Shown here in pieces: positions 11,267 through 21,400 of a DNA stretch of 64,000 nt (its first letter is position 1; every line of letters begins with the position of its first letter). Origin of the DNA: an uncultured Bacteroides sp. (lineage in GTDB: Bacteria > Bacteroidota > Bacteroidia > Bacteroidales > Bacteroidaceae); the NCBI GenBank assembly GCA_949289295.1, contig CASENM010000030.1, forward strand, positions 48,577-112,576, in the 5' to 3' direction. Made by a program: the position numbers and the translations under genes. The notes under the pieces were generated by a model. That model did no database searches. It was not told the DNA's origin and saw only the letters and a list, made by a program, of their open reading frames with translations.

Positions 11267-11985
11267 GTGTGAATAACGAAGATTGGCAGCAGCGCACCGA
11301 GCTGTTGCTGGGAAAAGAAAAGATGGACCGGTTACGGAATGCACATGTACTCGTGGTCGGACTGGGCGGTGTCGGTGCTTATGCCGCCGAAATGATTTGC
11401 AGGGCAGGAGTTGGAAAAATGACAATTGTGGATGCCGATACGGTTCAGCCTACCAATATCAACCGTCAACTTCCGGCAACGCATTCAGTCATCGGAGAAT
11501 ATAAGGCAGAGGTGCTGGCAAGACGTTTCCGGGACATCAATCCGGAGTTGGATTTGAGTGTGTTGCCGGTCTATCTGAAAGATGAAGCTATACCGGAACT
11601 GCTTGACAGGACGCATTTTGATTTTATTGTGGATGCCATTGATACGGTTGCTCCGAAATGTTATCTTATCTGTCATGCCCTGAAACGGGGCATCAGGATT
11701 GTGAGCAGCATGGGAGCAGGTGCCAAAAAAGACATTACACAAGTCCGTTTCGCTGATTTGTGGGAAACTTATCATTGCGGATTGAGCAAGGCGGTGAGAA
11801 AACGGTTGCAGAAGATGGGAATGAGGCGGAAACTGCCGGTGGTGTTCAGCACTGAGCAGGCCGATCCGGATGCTGTCCTGTTGGTGGAAGGAGAAGCCAA
11901 CAAGAAATCCACGGCAGGAACCGTGAGTTATATGCCTGCCGTATTCGGATGTTATCTGGCTGAGTATGTGATACGTAAGATTTGA
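11263..11985 (+). CDS. tcdA: ThiF/E1-like protein, probable tRNA threonylcarbamoyladenosine dehydratase
   Basis: Predicted ATP-dependent dehydratase converting t6A at tRNA position 37 to its cyclic form. Family features are the Rossmann ATP-binding motif VVGLGGVGAYAAEMICRAGVG (about residues 31-51), DADTVQPTNINRQ, and VDAIDTVAPK. The 240 residues fit TcdA/CsdL rather than a full E1 enzyme. The ATG at 11263 overlaps the antiporter stop (ATGA), which indicates translational coupling. The frame extends upstream to 11245, but MSVNNEDWQQRTELLLG is the family-like start. A MoeB/HesA-type role is less likely. Confidence 0.85.
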   Translation: MSVNNEDWQQRTELLLGKEKMDRLRNAHVLVVGLGGVGAYAAEMICRAGVGKMTIVDADTVQPTNINRQLPATHSVIGEYKAEVLARRFRDINPELDLSVLPVYLKDEAIPELLDRTHFDFIVDAIDTVAPKCYLICHALKRGIRIVSSMGAGAKKDITQVRFADLWETYHCGLSKAVRKRLQKMGMRRKLPVVFSTEQADPDAVLLVEGEANKKSTAGTVSYMPAVFGCYLAEYVIRKI

Positions 11986-12035
11986 CAGTCCGGATAATTC
12001 CGGATGGCGGCCATTAAACTAAAAGGATTCAGAAA

Positions 12036-12698
12036 ATGATAGAACTTGAAGGAATAACGAAGAGTTTCGGACCTTTGCAGGTATTGAAAGGAATAGACTT
12101 GACGATAGGAAAAGGTGAGATTGTGAGCATTGTAGGACCCAGCGGTGCAGGCAAGACTACGTTGCTGCAGATAATGGGCACGCTTGACAGGCCTGATTCT
12201 GGACGTATCGTGTTGAACGGAACTGAAGTGAACCGGTTAGGCGAGAAAAGTTTGTCGGCCTTCCGCAATAAGGAAATAGGCTTTGTATTTCAGTTTCATC
12301 AGTTGCTTCCTGAGTTCACTGCTTTGGAAAATGTGACAATCCCTGCGCTGATAGGAGGAGAATCGGCAGGCAGTGCACGGAAAAGGGCGGTTGAGTTGCT
12401 GGAGATGATGGGATTGAACGAAAGGATATCACATAAGCCGGCAGAGTTGTCGGGTGGTGAGAAACAGCGTGTGGCAGTGGCAAGGGCTCTTGTCAATCAT
12501 CCTTCGGTGGTGTTGGCTGATGAACCGTCGGGCAGTCTTGATACCCGGAACAAGGAAGAGCTGCATCAGCTGTTTTTTGACTTGCGCGACAAGCTCGGGC
12601 AGACATTTGTGATTGTGACACACGATGAGGATTTGGCCTCAAAGACAGATAGAAAGATACATATTATTGACGGTAAAATAAAAACAGATGAATTATGA
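12036..12698 (+). CDS. LolD/MacB-type ABC transporter ATP-binding protein
   Basis: Cytosolic ATPase of 220 residues from the LolD/MacB/FtsE class, probably energising lipoprotein release or extrusion. It has Walker [10 protein letters not shown], a Q-loop in [19 protein letters not shown], signature [15 protein letters not shown], Walker [13 protein letters not shown], and the switch His in [26 protein letters not shown] is typical of LolD. No permease is adjacent, so the membrane partner must be encoded elsewhere. Its stop overlaps the next ATG (ATGA at 12695). Confidence 0.88.
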   Translation: MIELEGITKSFGPLQVLKGIDLTIGKGEIVSIVGPSGAGKTTLLQIMGTLDRPDSGRIVLNGTEVNRLGEKSLSAFRNKEIGFVFQFHQLLPEFTALENVTIPALIGGESAGSARKRAVELLEMMGLNERISHKPAELSGGEKQRVAVARALVNHPSVVLADEPSGSLDTRNKEELHQLFFDLRDKLGQTFVIVTHDEDLASKTDRKIHIIDGKIKTDEL

Positions 12699-13531
12699 GT
12701 CATGTAAAATTAGGACGGTATAATCAATTGACGGTAGTAAAGGAAGTGGATTTTGGAGTTTATCTGGACGGAGACGAGGATGGAGAAATTCTGCTTCCTA
12801 AAAGATATGTGCCTGAAGGATGTGTAGAGGGTGATATGCTGAATGTGTTTATCTATTTGGATAACGAAGAGCGTCTGGTGGCCACTACCCTTGAACCGTA
12901 CGCACAGGTGGGCGACTTTGCTTATTTGGAGGTGGCTTGGGTGAACCAGTATGGTGCTTTTCTGAATTGGGGGTTGATGAAGGATTTGTTTGTTCCTTTC
13001 CGTGAACAGAAAATGAAGATGCAGAAAGGACGTCGTTATGTTGTGTATGTGGAGCTGGATGAGGAGAGTTACCGCATCATGGCTACGGCGAAGATCGAGA
13101 AACATCTTTCAGAGGATATCCCCGACTATCAGTGCGGTGAAGAGGTCGAGGTGATGGTCTGGTGCCGTACGGATTTGGGTTATAAGGTAATTGTGGACAA
13201 TGCGTATAGTGGTATGATTTATCATAATGAAATCTTCCAGCCGATAGAAATTGGCATGAAGCTTTCTGCCTATATCAAGCAGGTACGTCCCGACGGGAAA
13301 ATTGATCTGGAACTGCAGAAAGCCGGGGCACATAAAGTGGGCGATTTTTCCGGAAGGTTGCTTCAGTTCATCAAGGATCATGACGGATATACGTCAATCA
13401 ATGACAATACTGAAGCTGAAATCATTTATGATATTTTCGGTGTCAGCAAGAAGACGTTCAAAAAGGCGGTTGGAGAGCTTTACAGGAAACGTTTGATTGT
13501 TCTTGAAGACAGTGGCATCCGTTTAGCTTGA
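12695..13531 (+). CDS. CvfB-like S1 RNA-binding protein
   Basis: Cytosolic protein of 278 residues, organised like CvfB/YitL: tandem OB-fold S1-like domains ([25 protein letters not shown] at the N-terminus, [27 protein letters not shown] in the middle, [19 protein letters not shown] later) and a C-terminal winged-helix segment ([25 protein letters not shown]). It is predicted to bind RNA; its targets are unknown. Translation is coupled to the upstream ABC ATPase by a 4-bp overlap, and the unit ends at the strong terminator at 13552-13617. Confidence 0.87.
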   Translation: MSHVKLGRYNQLTVVKEVDFGVYLDGDEDGEILLPKRYVPEGCVEGDMLNVFIYLDNEERLVATTLEPYAQVGDFAYLEVAWVNQYGAFLNWGLMKDLFVPFREQKMKMQKGRRYVVYVELDEESYRIMATAKIEKHLSEDIPDYQCGEEVEVMVWCRTDLGYKVIVDNAYSGMIYHNEIFQPIEIGMKLSAYIKQVRPDGKIDLELQKAGAHKVGDFSGRLLQFIKDHDGYTSINDNTEAEIIYDIFGVSKKTFKKAVGELYRKRLIVLEDSGIRLA

Positions 13532-13551
13532 CAGCATACCGGAATAATATA

Positions 13552-13617
13552 GATATTGTCATCCTGTTTCTGGCTGCTTGTCGGCCTCAGAAAGGCAGGA
13601 TGACAATATCTTTTTTA
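13552..13617. terminator. Rho-independent terminator with 15-bp perfect stem
   Basis: Arms GATATTGTCATCCTG (13552-13566) and CAGGATGACAATATC (13596-13610) are exact complements, followed by a T run on the plus strand. It serves the LolD-CvfB unit. The 3' end of the convergent gene at 13615 falls within it, so it may act in both directions. Confidence 0.88.
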
Positions 13618-14523
13618 TTGTTTTGCTTCTGTCCGTCTGGTTTGGCGGGAAGATTGTGTGTGGGGTACCGGGCGTTTGTTGGTCGGTTGAGCTTTTCTGA
13701 CACTCGTCCGGTTTTGTGCAGCCGGTTTTCTTGATGCAGTTTTTGCGGGCCTGGATATATTGGGTCTTGATACACCGGGTCTGCCGCCGGGCTGATTGCC
13801 GGATGTTCCCGGAGGATTTCCAGGTTTGTTATTAGGCGGCCGGTTGGTCGTGGGCGGATTTCCGTTTCCTTTATGAGGGGCAGAAGGTGAGAAATGAAAT
13901 CCCGGATTCTTGTTTGGATTTGTCTGCGGACGACCGGGTGTCGGACGTTGATGCCCGAAATCATGCTTTGGCCCGTTAGGGCGTGCATGGCACACCTGTG
14001 AATAGACAGGGTGGTGATACCGTTTCGGGAAAATCCGTTGGTAATAGCTTTTTCCACCGAAATGGATTCTGCAATGCCCTCCCCTATAAGTCAGGTAATG
14101 TCTTGGAGGTTTGTAATAGAAAAAAGTGCGGTTGGGATAGATTGTGTAAATCCGCAGGTGGCAGACATTGTTTACTGCATAGAGTGGGCGGAAAAAGTAG
14201 TCCAGCGTAATGAAACGTGCGTATTCCGCACTCGTCAGCACCCAGCGTAAATCATCGTTCCGGATGTCCAGATAGTGATAGTAGGCATTCATCGCATTTG
14301 CATTGATAGCTATTTCCGCAATGTAAGGATTAATGCTGTTGAAGAAATCATAATTGATTTCATAGAGATCGTTGTATTGGTTGGCGTTAAGATGCAACTC
14401 GAAGGCCATACGGTCTGTCATGAACCGTGCGTTGACCCGAATGTCGCCCAACCCGTATGCCGATGCCGGAACGATGCTCAGGCATGCAGCCAGAATGCCA
14501 AGTAAAAAAACTTTTGTCTTCAT
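13615..14523 (-). CDS. Secreted protein with Pro/Asn/Gly-rich C-terminal half
   Basis: Function not recognised. The 302 residues comprise a signal peptide (cleaved after about residue 22, PASAYG), a helical region with LHLNANQYNDLYEINYDFF and DLRWVLTSAEYARFITLDYFF, whose helix pattern recalls Spy/CpxP-like periplasmic proteins (a loose comparison), an aromatic His/Tyr-rich middle, and a low-complexity tail of about 130 residues rich in Pro, Asn, Gly and Lys/Arg. It is predicted to be periplasmic or surface-exposed. A -7 box (CAAAAATA, 14568-14575, minus strand) and two dyads upstream suggest tight regulation. Confidence 0.8.
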   Translation of the reverse strand: MKTKVFLLGILAACLSIVPASAYGLGDIRVNARFMTDRMAFELHLNANQYNDLYEINYDFFNSINPYIAEIAINANAMNAYYHYLDIRNDDLRWVLTSAEYARFITLDYFFRPLYAVNNVCHLRIYTIYPNRTFFYYKPPRHYLTYRGGHCRIHFGGKSYYQRIFPKRYHHPVYSQVCHARPNGPKHDFGHQRPTPGRPQTNPNKNPGFHFSPSAPHKGNGNPPTTNRPPNNKPGNPPGTSGNQPGGRPGVSRPNISRPAKTASRKPAAQNRTSVRKAQPTNKRPVPHTQSSRQTRRTEAKQ

Positions 14524-14538
14524 GATTCCTGTTTTTGC

Positions 14539-14648
14539 CAGACAAGTCTTGTCTGAAGTTTGTATTGCAAAAATAGAGGAATGAAAATCCCCTTACAAGA
14601 TGAAACTCCCTATTTGTCGTTAGGGAGTTTCCTATTTTTTGTTAGGGG
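14539..14648 (-). promoter_or_regulatory. Promoter region with operator-like dyads
   Basis: For the gene starting at 14523: a -7 box reading TATTTTTG on the minus strand (14568-14575); a 17-bp palindrome CAGACAAGTCTTGTCTG in the leader (14539-14555); and, upstream, GAAACTCCCTA/TAGGGAGTTTC (14602-14612/14621-14631) nested inside CCCCTTACAA/TTGTTAGGGG (14589-14598/14639-14648). The plus strand also shows a tandem CCTATTT...GTTAGGG pattern. Confidence 0.5.
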
Positions 14649-14658
14649 AAGCTGCAAA

Positions 14659-15657
14659 TCATTTGATGATTTTCAGGAATCTCTCCACATCGTTCCTGAT
14701 CATCTGATAGAGCGGTGAACTTGTATAGTTTGTGTTGCGGTGGATGACCAGTTCTACATTGATTTGGCTGCGTTGGTAGCTTGTCAGCTCGTTTTGTAGC
14801 TGCATGCTGTGGAGGGCCAGATCATGGATCTGCTGTTCCCGTTCTCTTCTGAGGATGGTGCATACCGGAATCAGCAGACGCATGACAACGTTGTCCATAA
14901 TATGATGTCCCTGAATGAACATATATGTGTTCTCAGGGTGGACTCCCAGTCCTCTCAGCTCTTTTTTCATGGCCTCTATTTCAGGTTTTGCCTTGGAATG
15001 TCTGTGCTCCAAATCGCGTAGTTTCCGGTTTACTTTTTTGGCCATTATTTCCAGCGACCTTTCCGGATGGACTGTATTCACATGTTCCAGCTTTACATAA
15101 GAGCAGAAATCCAGCAAAGAAAATTCCGAAAGGTTATGTCGCCGGTAGAACCAGATGGACCATATAAACAGCGGATATGCAATTTGTGAATAGAGCTGCA
15201 TGAACGAAGGGAAGTCTATGATCTTATGGTCGTTCAGCGTGGCCATTACACATACGTCGTGTAACCCTTCCGCATAGCAGTGGTAATTTTCGATGGCATA
15301 CGCATAGGTCTGCATGACGTAAGGATTCTCCAGCATGTAGCGTGAAGTGCTCGTACGTCCCTGGAGCAGGTAGTCATAGTCACTGTCAACGCAGGCAATC
15401 ATGTTTTCGCCCAACTGTTTTCCCAATTGGTTCATCAATACCGTTTTCTTTCCTTTGGCCAGCGAGGTTTGTGATGGCAGCATGACCTCGAAATAGCGTG
15501 TGTCGTCTTCATATTCCGAGAGCAGTGCGCGCCAGAAAGAGATGTCCTCATAGCTTTCCACATAGGCTACTATTTTTCGTTTTGCCCGTTTCGGCTTCAG
15601 TTTGTTGGCTGCGCCAATATAAAGGGAAGAAAGGTTTTCCGTGAGTCTTTTTCCCAT
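14659..15657 (-). CDS. DUF4435 (TOPRIM-like) protein, AriB-like
   Basis: A protein of 332 residues. The N-terminal half has YVESYEDISFWRALL (conserved Glu) and, further on, IACVDSDYDYLLQG (D-x-D), the TOPRIM-type acidic motifs of DUF4435. The C-terminal half is helical and charged. In the PARIS anti-phage system a DUF4435 protein (AriB) is the toxic effector released by an AAA ATPase (AriA). Here the DUF4435 gene follows an ATPase gene by 13 bp on the same strand, the same pairing. The defence role is inferred from that pairing alone; related pairs could do something else in Bacteroides. Confidence 0.8.
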   Translation of the reverse strand: MGKRLTENLSSLYIGAANKLKPKRAKRKIVAYVESYEDISFWRALLSEYEDDTRYFEVMLPSQTSLAKGKKTVLMNQLGKQLGENMIACVDSDYDYLLQGRTSTSRYMLENPYVMQTYAYAIENYHCYAEGLHDVCVMATLNDHKIIDFPSFMQLYSQIAYPLFIWSIWFYRRHNLSEFSLLDFCSYVKLEHVNTVHPERSLEIMAKKVNRKLRDLEHRHSKAKPEIEAMKKELRGLGVHPENTYMFIQGHHIMDNVVMRLLIPVCTILRREREQQIHDLALHSMQLQNELTSYQRSQINVELVIHRNTNYTSSPLYQMIRNDVERFLKIIK

Positions 15658-15670
15658 AGCCGTTTGTCTT

Positions 15671-16495
15671 TTATTGGACGGTTATATCACTGACTTCTGT
15701 CACAGCATCAATCCAGCCGTTCATGATGAGTGCCGGAGAGTGTGTAGACAGAATGATTTGTACGTTCGGATTCAGTTCGCGTATGAGTGAAATCAGGCGT
15801 TGTTGCCATTCCACGTGAAGTGATATTTCCGGCTCATCCATGAACAGGGTATATGCTTGGTTGTCTTGTACCAGTACGGTAAGGAGGATGACAAGCATTT
15901 GTTTTTCGCCGGACGAGAGTTGGTAGGGCGACAGAATGTCCCCGTCTTGCTCAAACTGAATTTCGTTGCTTCTCCGGATGATTTTCTTTCCGGTCTCACT
16001 GAACAGGTCGTCAATCAGGTCTTGAAACTTGGTCTTGGGCAGTGAAGCCTCTGTGGCCTTGGGCTGGTCAGCAGGATTTCCGCTTGTGAGCAGTTCGATG
16101 ATTCTGTTCCCGATGTTCACCTGATAGTCCAGATAGCGTCTCTGAAGCTGGTATAGCTGCCAGTCAAGCTCTGTCTTGACTTTTTGGTTCCCTATTTTTT
16201 CCAGAAGTGCCGAATTAATCAGAGGCCGGTCGAAACTCCGGATTACGTCAAAATGAATATAGGTGGCATCTTCGGGCGAAAAGACGAATGAAACTCCGGG
16301 TTGTACTCCGTTTTTCAGTGCTCCGCCTTCCAATAAAGTCAGGCTGCTGACAGAGTTGTTCAGAATTGTACTTTTCCCGATTCCGTTCACTCCGCTCAGA
16401 ATGTTGACATCCGGTCGTAAATCCCATGAAATGTCTTTACGGCCCCACAAGCCTTTAATTTCGATACGTTTGATATAGTCTGCTTGTTTTTTCAT
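15671..16495 (-). CDS. ABC/SMC-like AAA ATPase partnering DUF4435 protein, AriA-like
   Basis: An ATPase of 274 residues. Motifs are Walker A GVNGIGKST near residue 32, ABC signature LSSGEKQML, Walker B YTLFMDEPEISLH, and a C-terminal ILSTHSPALI with the His switch. This is the AAA_15/AAA_21/OLD-type layout without a long coiled coil, and it is shorter than I expect for classical AriA. The ATG at 16495 (MKKQADYIKR) is used. The frame continues upstream to 16585, but a -7 box at 16524-16531 sits inside that extension. Its 13-bp gap to the DUF4435 gene indicates a two-gene operon. Confidence 0.82.
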   Translation of the reverse strand: MKKQADYIKRIEIKGLWGRKDISWDLRPDVNILSGVNGIGKSTILNNSVSSLTLLEGGALKNGVQPGVSFVFSPEDATYIHFDVIRSFDRPLINSALLEKIGNQKVKTELDWQLYQLQRRYLDYQVNIGNRIIELLTSGNPADQPKATEASLPKTKFQDLIDDLFSETGKKIIRRSNEIQFEQDGDILSPYQLSSGEKQMLVILLTVLVQDNQAYTLFMDEPEISLHVEWQQRLISLIRELNPNVQIILSTHSPALIMNGWIDAVTEVSDITVQ

Positions 16496-16523
16496 GGCTG
16501 TAACGGATTTAAAATGTTCCAAA

Positions 16524-16531
16524 CAAAGATA
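16524..16531 (-). promoter_or_regulatory. Putative -7 box for the ATPase-DUF4435 operon
   Basis: Minus strand TATCTTTG (TAnnTTTG), about 30 bp upstream of the ATG at 16495. It supports that start over the upstream extension. Confidence 0.55.
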
Positions 16532-16583
16532 GCGAAAAAACTGGAATACCCATGTGCTGTGGCAGAGCATTTTCGTTACAGGC

Positions 16584-16630
16584 AAAAAAATACGCCCACC
16601 TTGCAGTTGGAGCGTTGCAAAGTGGGCGTA
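16584..16630 (-). terminator. Terminator of the SusCD unit
   Basis: Stem arms TACGCCCACcTTGCA (16591-16605) and TGCAAaGTGGGCGTA (16616-16630), followed on the minus strand by seven T (16584-16590). It ends leftward transcription from susC-susD just before the ATPase operon promoter. Confidence 0.85.
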
Positions 16631-16661
16631 AAAAGACCTTGTTTTTACAAGGGACTTGTTT

Positions 16662-18377
16662 TTAATCTATGTCCTCCTCGTAGCCCGGGGTCTGTTTCAG
16701 TTGGTCATCATTGTTCAAATCAGATGTGCTGAGAGGCCATAGCACGCGGAAAGCCAGGTCTTCAGTAAGAATCGGTTCGACAACAATGTCTGGTGGGGTT
16801 TGTTCTTCCCATGGGGTATTTGAAACATCTTTCATGTTGTCCGTGATGGTCAGTCCGTATGCAATGTGTCCTTCGTTATGGAACACTAGATGGTCAAGCT
16901 CTCCGCAATCTGCACTTATTGACATGCGGCGGATGTCATACCATCTCTGGCCTTCTTGAACAAACTCTTTGTCTTTTTCGTGCAAAATGGCCACTTCGTT
17001 CTCTACAAAACTTCCGGCTGTATATCCATGTCTTGACGGATCCCAATTGTTTCCGTAGGCACGTTCGCGTACCATGTTGATGTAGTGCTCCACATTTGGG
17101 TTGTCGCCTTCCATATTGGCTATTTCTGCCAAGGACAAGTAAGCTAACGGCAAGCGGTAAATGGGTTGGTCGCCATTGTAGCATTTGAAACCTGTTGATT
17201 CCAATACAGAGCCTAAGTTCTTGCAGGTAAATGTGCCACGCAGTTGAGTGGCTGCCGCATCATGCCAGGAAGGCAGCAGTGTAGCATCGCGTCGGGTGTC
17301 TTCAGCATCGAACTGATACCATAATGCATTGGAGTACTGGTAGCGTTGCTGGGTGCCGGGGATTTGTAACGGATTGTTCCATAAATTCCCGTTGCTGTCA
17401 TAGGCTTTACCGATGGTATTGCCTGTAATGGTTCCATACAGATTGTTGACCGGAATACTGTTAGTCGTCTCGTTTTCATCAAATTTGAATGCAAATATGA
17501 TTTCTGAGTTTTGTTTGTTGTCTGTACTGAAGACATCTGTAAAATCATTCTGCATTGACAGATTGTAGTTCTTGGTTACATTTTCAAAATATTGTTTGGC
17601 TGTAGCCAGATCAGCTCGAGTCGCAGGTTGGTCACCGGTAGTCACTTTTGCATTCCATAGATAAACTTCTCCGGCGAGCATTTCTGTTGCCGCTTTAGAC
17701 CAGTAATATTTTGCATTTCCACTATTTCCGTTAAAGTCAAATGAACTTTGATCTCCGAAATATTCCAACGACTTGGTTATATCGTCTTTGATTTGAGTCA
17801 TAGTTTGGGAAGCTGTGGCCCGTGGCATGTAGAGGGTAGTGGGGTCGTAATTGCCGTTCTCCACTTCTGGGGTGAGTCGTAAAGGTACACCGCCGTATGC
17901 ACGGTACATCAGGAAATAATAGTATGCACGCATACCATAGGCCATGCCTAGACAGTAATTCTTGGTTTCTTCGCTGGAGAAATAATTGGCATTCTCTACA
18001 TTGGCGATGAACAGGTTAACTGAAGATACCAGTCCCCAATAACCTCCGAAGTTACCGATACCGTAATTTGTCTGTGACAAGTTCTGGTCTCTGAGATATT
18101 GGTAGTCCAGACTGGAGCCGTCAGAACCGTTTGTCGATCTTGTATAGGCTCCGCCGCGAAGTTCGCCATAGACGATGACGGATTGGAAGCAATAGCCGCG
18201 GAATGCGGACATTTGAGCACTGAGATTACCGATAGCTTGTGCTTCAGTCTGCCAAAAATCGCCTGCCCCTTTATAGTCAATTGGAGATAAATCCAACCAA
18301 TCTGAGCATGAAGTCATTCCTATACTTGCAGAAAGCAAGGCTGCAGAGGCTAAGTTGAAGAGTTTATTTTTTCTCAT
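16662..18377 (-). CDS. SusD/RagB-family outer-membrane lipoprotein
   Basis: Surface glycan-binding lipoprotein partner of the adjacent SusC. The 571 residues begin with a lipoprotein signal (MRKNKLFNLASAALLSASIGMTSC), lipidated at the Cys, followed by SDWLDLSP as in SusD proteins. The TPR-rich fold is indicated by segments such as YCLGMAYGMRAYYYFLMYRAYGGVPL. The C-terminal RWYDIRRM and a short W-P-L-S motif are typical. The ATG at 18377 is chosen because the in-frame extension to 18392 starts with TTG. It lies 31 bp after the susC stop. Being next to nan genes it may be the NanU-type sialic-acid binder, an inference from position. Confidence 0.93.
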   Translation of the reverse strand: MRKNKLFNLASAALLSASIGMTSCSDWLDLSPIDYKGAGDFWQTEAQAIGNLSAQMSAFRGYCFQSVIVYGELRGGAYTRSTNGSDGSSLDYQYLRDQNLSQTNYGIGNFGGYWGLVSSVNLFIANVENANYFSSEETKNYCLGMAYGMRAYYYFLMYRAYGGVPLRLTPEVENGNYDPTTLYMPRATASQTMTQIKDDITKSLEYFGDQSSFDFNGNSGNAKYYWSKAATEMLAGEVYLWNAKVTTGDQPATRADLATAKQYFENVTKNYNLSMQNDFTDVFSTDNKQNSEIIFAFKFDENETTNSIPVNNLYGTITGNTIGKAYDSNGNLWNNPLQIPGTQQRYQYSNALWYQFDAEDTRRDATLLPSWHDAAATQLRGTFTCKNLGSVLESTGFKCYNGDQPIYRLPLAYLSLAEIANMEGDNPNVEHYINMVRERAYGNNWDPSRHGYTAGSFVENEVAILHEKDKEFVQEGQRWYDIRRMSISADCGELDHLVFHNEGHIAYGLTITDNMKDVSNTPWEEQTPPDIVVEPILTEDLAFRVLWPLSTSDLNNDDQLKQTPGYEEDID

Positions 18378-18408
18378 TGTTGTAGATTTCAATTAGGTGA
18401 AACATGGG

Positions 18409-21400
18409 TTAGAAAGTAACATTGAGTCCGAAGAGTACGGTGCGCGGCAATGCGTACGTTCCTCCATAACCTCCGGTATTACCGTTGGTGTATTGGATAC
18501 GGTCAGGTATTGCGCAAGAACTGCTGGTCCAGTAACCGAGGTTTTGTCCGGTAACGGATATTGTCAGGCCTTGGCAGTAGAATTTATTGCAGATATATTT
18601 CGGCAGTGTGTAGGAAAGCTGCAGCTCGCGGAGAGCCAGATAATTTCCTTTGGTAACCCAGAACTCGGAAGTGCGGACGTAGTTGTTCGTACCCAATTGG
18701 TCAGCCCATACATAGCGCGGATATTTGGCGTTCGGATTATCCGGAGTCCAGGAGTCCCAAATGTCAGTAGTCATGTTGTATTCTCCTTGGGCGCAACCGT
18801 TGATCCATTGGCGCATACCGTCGTAACTTTCAAATCCTAATCCGAAGTCAGTGCGCAGGTAGAGCGAAAGACCTTTCCATGTAAGAGTCGTGTTGAATCC
18901 GCCGTTCCATTTCGGTGTATATCGACCGATTATTTTTTGGTCATAGGAAGTGATGATGCCGTCCCCGTTGATGTCTTGATACATCAGGTCACCGGGAGCA
19001 AGTTCATATGCAGTTCCTGTCCAACCGGCATCAACCAGTTTCTGATACCCTTTTTGACCATAATATACAGCGATGCTTTGTGACATGTCACAATAGCCGT
19101 CGACCAAATCATTTTCGGAACGTACCATTTTGTCGACACCATATCCTACGATTACATCATAAGGGATTTCTCCTTCTTGCAAACCGCCTACATAAGTTGT
19201 TTCATTACCATTGCCGGTATAGATTTGTGTAGCTCCTTGACGGTTCTTTTCCAATCCGTTGTCTGGCAATTGGACGATAGTGTTTTTATTATAGGCGATG
19301 TTTGCGCCTAGTGTCCAACTCAAATCTTTTGTCTTGATCAGGTTGGCGTTGATGTCGATTTCAATACCTCTGTTGCGGAATTTACCGTTGTTGTTGGTTA
19401 CGGAACTCCAGCCTGTTGTGGGAGGCAAGGGAAGAGACGCATATTTGTCCGAAGTTACACGGTCATAGAACGTGAAGCCTAATGTGAAACGGTTGTTCAG
19501 GAAGCCCAGGTCAAGGCCGACTTCAGCCGTACGGGTCTTTTCCCATCTCAAATCAGGATTGGGTAAGGTAGTCAGTCGGAAACCGACATTGTTGTTGTAT
19601 CGGTTTGATCCGTATGCGCCGTGTAGCGTATAGATTCCGATATAATTTGTATCTATGCTTCCGTTTATACCGAAACTGGCGCGCAGCTTACCATAGTTCA
19701 TGATATTTTTCAGCGGAGAATAGAAGTTTTCTTCCGAGAATATCCAGCCTGCGGATACGCCGGGGAAGAATCCCCAACGATTGTTGATTAGGCGTGAATA
19801 GCCGTCTTCGCGGAAAGTGAAGGCCGCGATGTAACGTCCTTTGTAGTCGTATTGCGCACGTCCGAAGAATGACATGATACGTTCTTGTGTATGCTCAGTG
19901 TCTACAGTACGCTTTCCGGCTTCAGTTGAAGTATATCCAAGGTCTGCGAAGTCATCGGTCGGTGCTTCTTGTCCGCCGGCGTATATATATTTGTATTGTT
20001 TGTCCCAGAACTCTGTACCGGCCATGACGCTTACGTTGTGGTCGCCGAACTGTTTGTCATAATTGGCTACCAGATTGTAAGTCTGGTTGAAATAGCGATA
20101 GAATGTGGCGCTGGAAGCTCGTGTGGTATTCAGACCTGATTCGCCTGCGTTCTGGTAGTAGTCTTTGTTGAAAGATTCGCCTACATATTCGCTGAAACTC
20201 CATGCCATCGTTCCTCTTAAGGTGAAACCGTCAAACAGATTGGCCTGCAGTGTCTGTGTCATGTTGAACTTGTCGGTCTGATAGTCTCGTTGGAATTTGT
20301 CTGCTTGATAAGACCAGTTACCGTTGGTGCGGTCTATACCGATGACGGGGTTTCCTTCTTCATCTTCAAGACGGATGGTTGCGGGCACTGTTAAGATTCG
20401 GCCGAAATAATATGAGTCGAAGTTGTCTCCGTATGTGTCAGCCAGCAGACCGGGGCCTTTTTCCCAGTTGGCACGGTTGTAGTTGAAGATGGAACTTGCT
20501 TCCAACCATTTGGTTATCTTGTAGTTTCCTGTAAATGAGAAGGAATAGCGTTTGTAATATGAATTGATAGGAAGTCCTTCCGCGTCATAATATCCGAGGC
20601 CGGCATAATACTTTCCGCGATCGTTACCCCGGAAAAGCTAAGATTGTATTCCTGTGACATGGCCGGACTGTTGATGTTGAAGTCTTCAATGTTCGTATCC
20701 TTAAACAAAATTTTTCCGTCGCTGACAGGGTCGTCCATAACGCGCCATCCGTGGTTGTTGATTAAGTTCTGTTGATATTCGGAGCCAGTATAGCCTAAAA
20801 TGTTGTATTGGCTGCTGGGACTCAGTTCGGTAGCTCCTGTAGACATAGGTCGTGAGGTGGAACTTAAGTTGGCTACTGGAGCCCAGGGTGTATTGGCATG
20901 GGCTTTGCGCATCCAGTAGATATAGCCTTCTGTGTCCATCATTTCATAGGCGGGCGTGTAGTATTGTGCGCCGACCTTCATGTTGAAATTGATTTGTGCT
21001 TTACCTTCTTTCCCCTGTTTGGTGGTTACAAGAATCACACCGTTTGCGGCACGTGCACCGTATATGGCGGTTGCACCGGCGTCTTTCATGATTTCCATTG
21101 ATTCGATATCATTGGAGTTCAAGTCGCTCAATCCGTCTGTGCGTATTTGTCCGTCAACTACCACGAGTGGTTCGCCTGTACCGTTATAATTGGTACCGCC
21201 ACGTAACACGATGCTTGGTGTTGATCCGGCAAAACCGGAAGTTTGCTGAACTTTCAGGCCGGATACGGCACCCACCAATGCTTGTGCCGGATCACCGTAT
21301 GAACCGACTCTCAATGTTTCATCGGAAACAGAAGCTACGGAGTTGGTCAACTTGCCGCGTTTTTGTTTGACACCGTAAGCCAGCACAACCACTTCATCCA

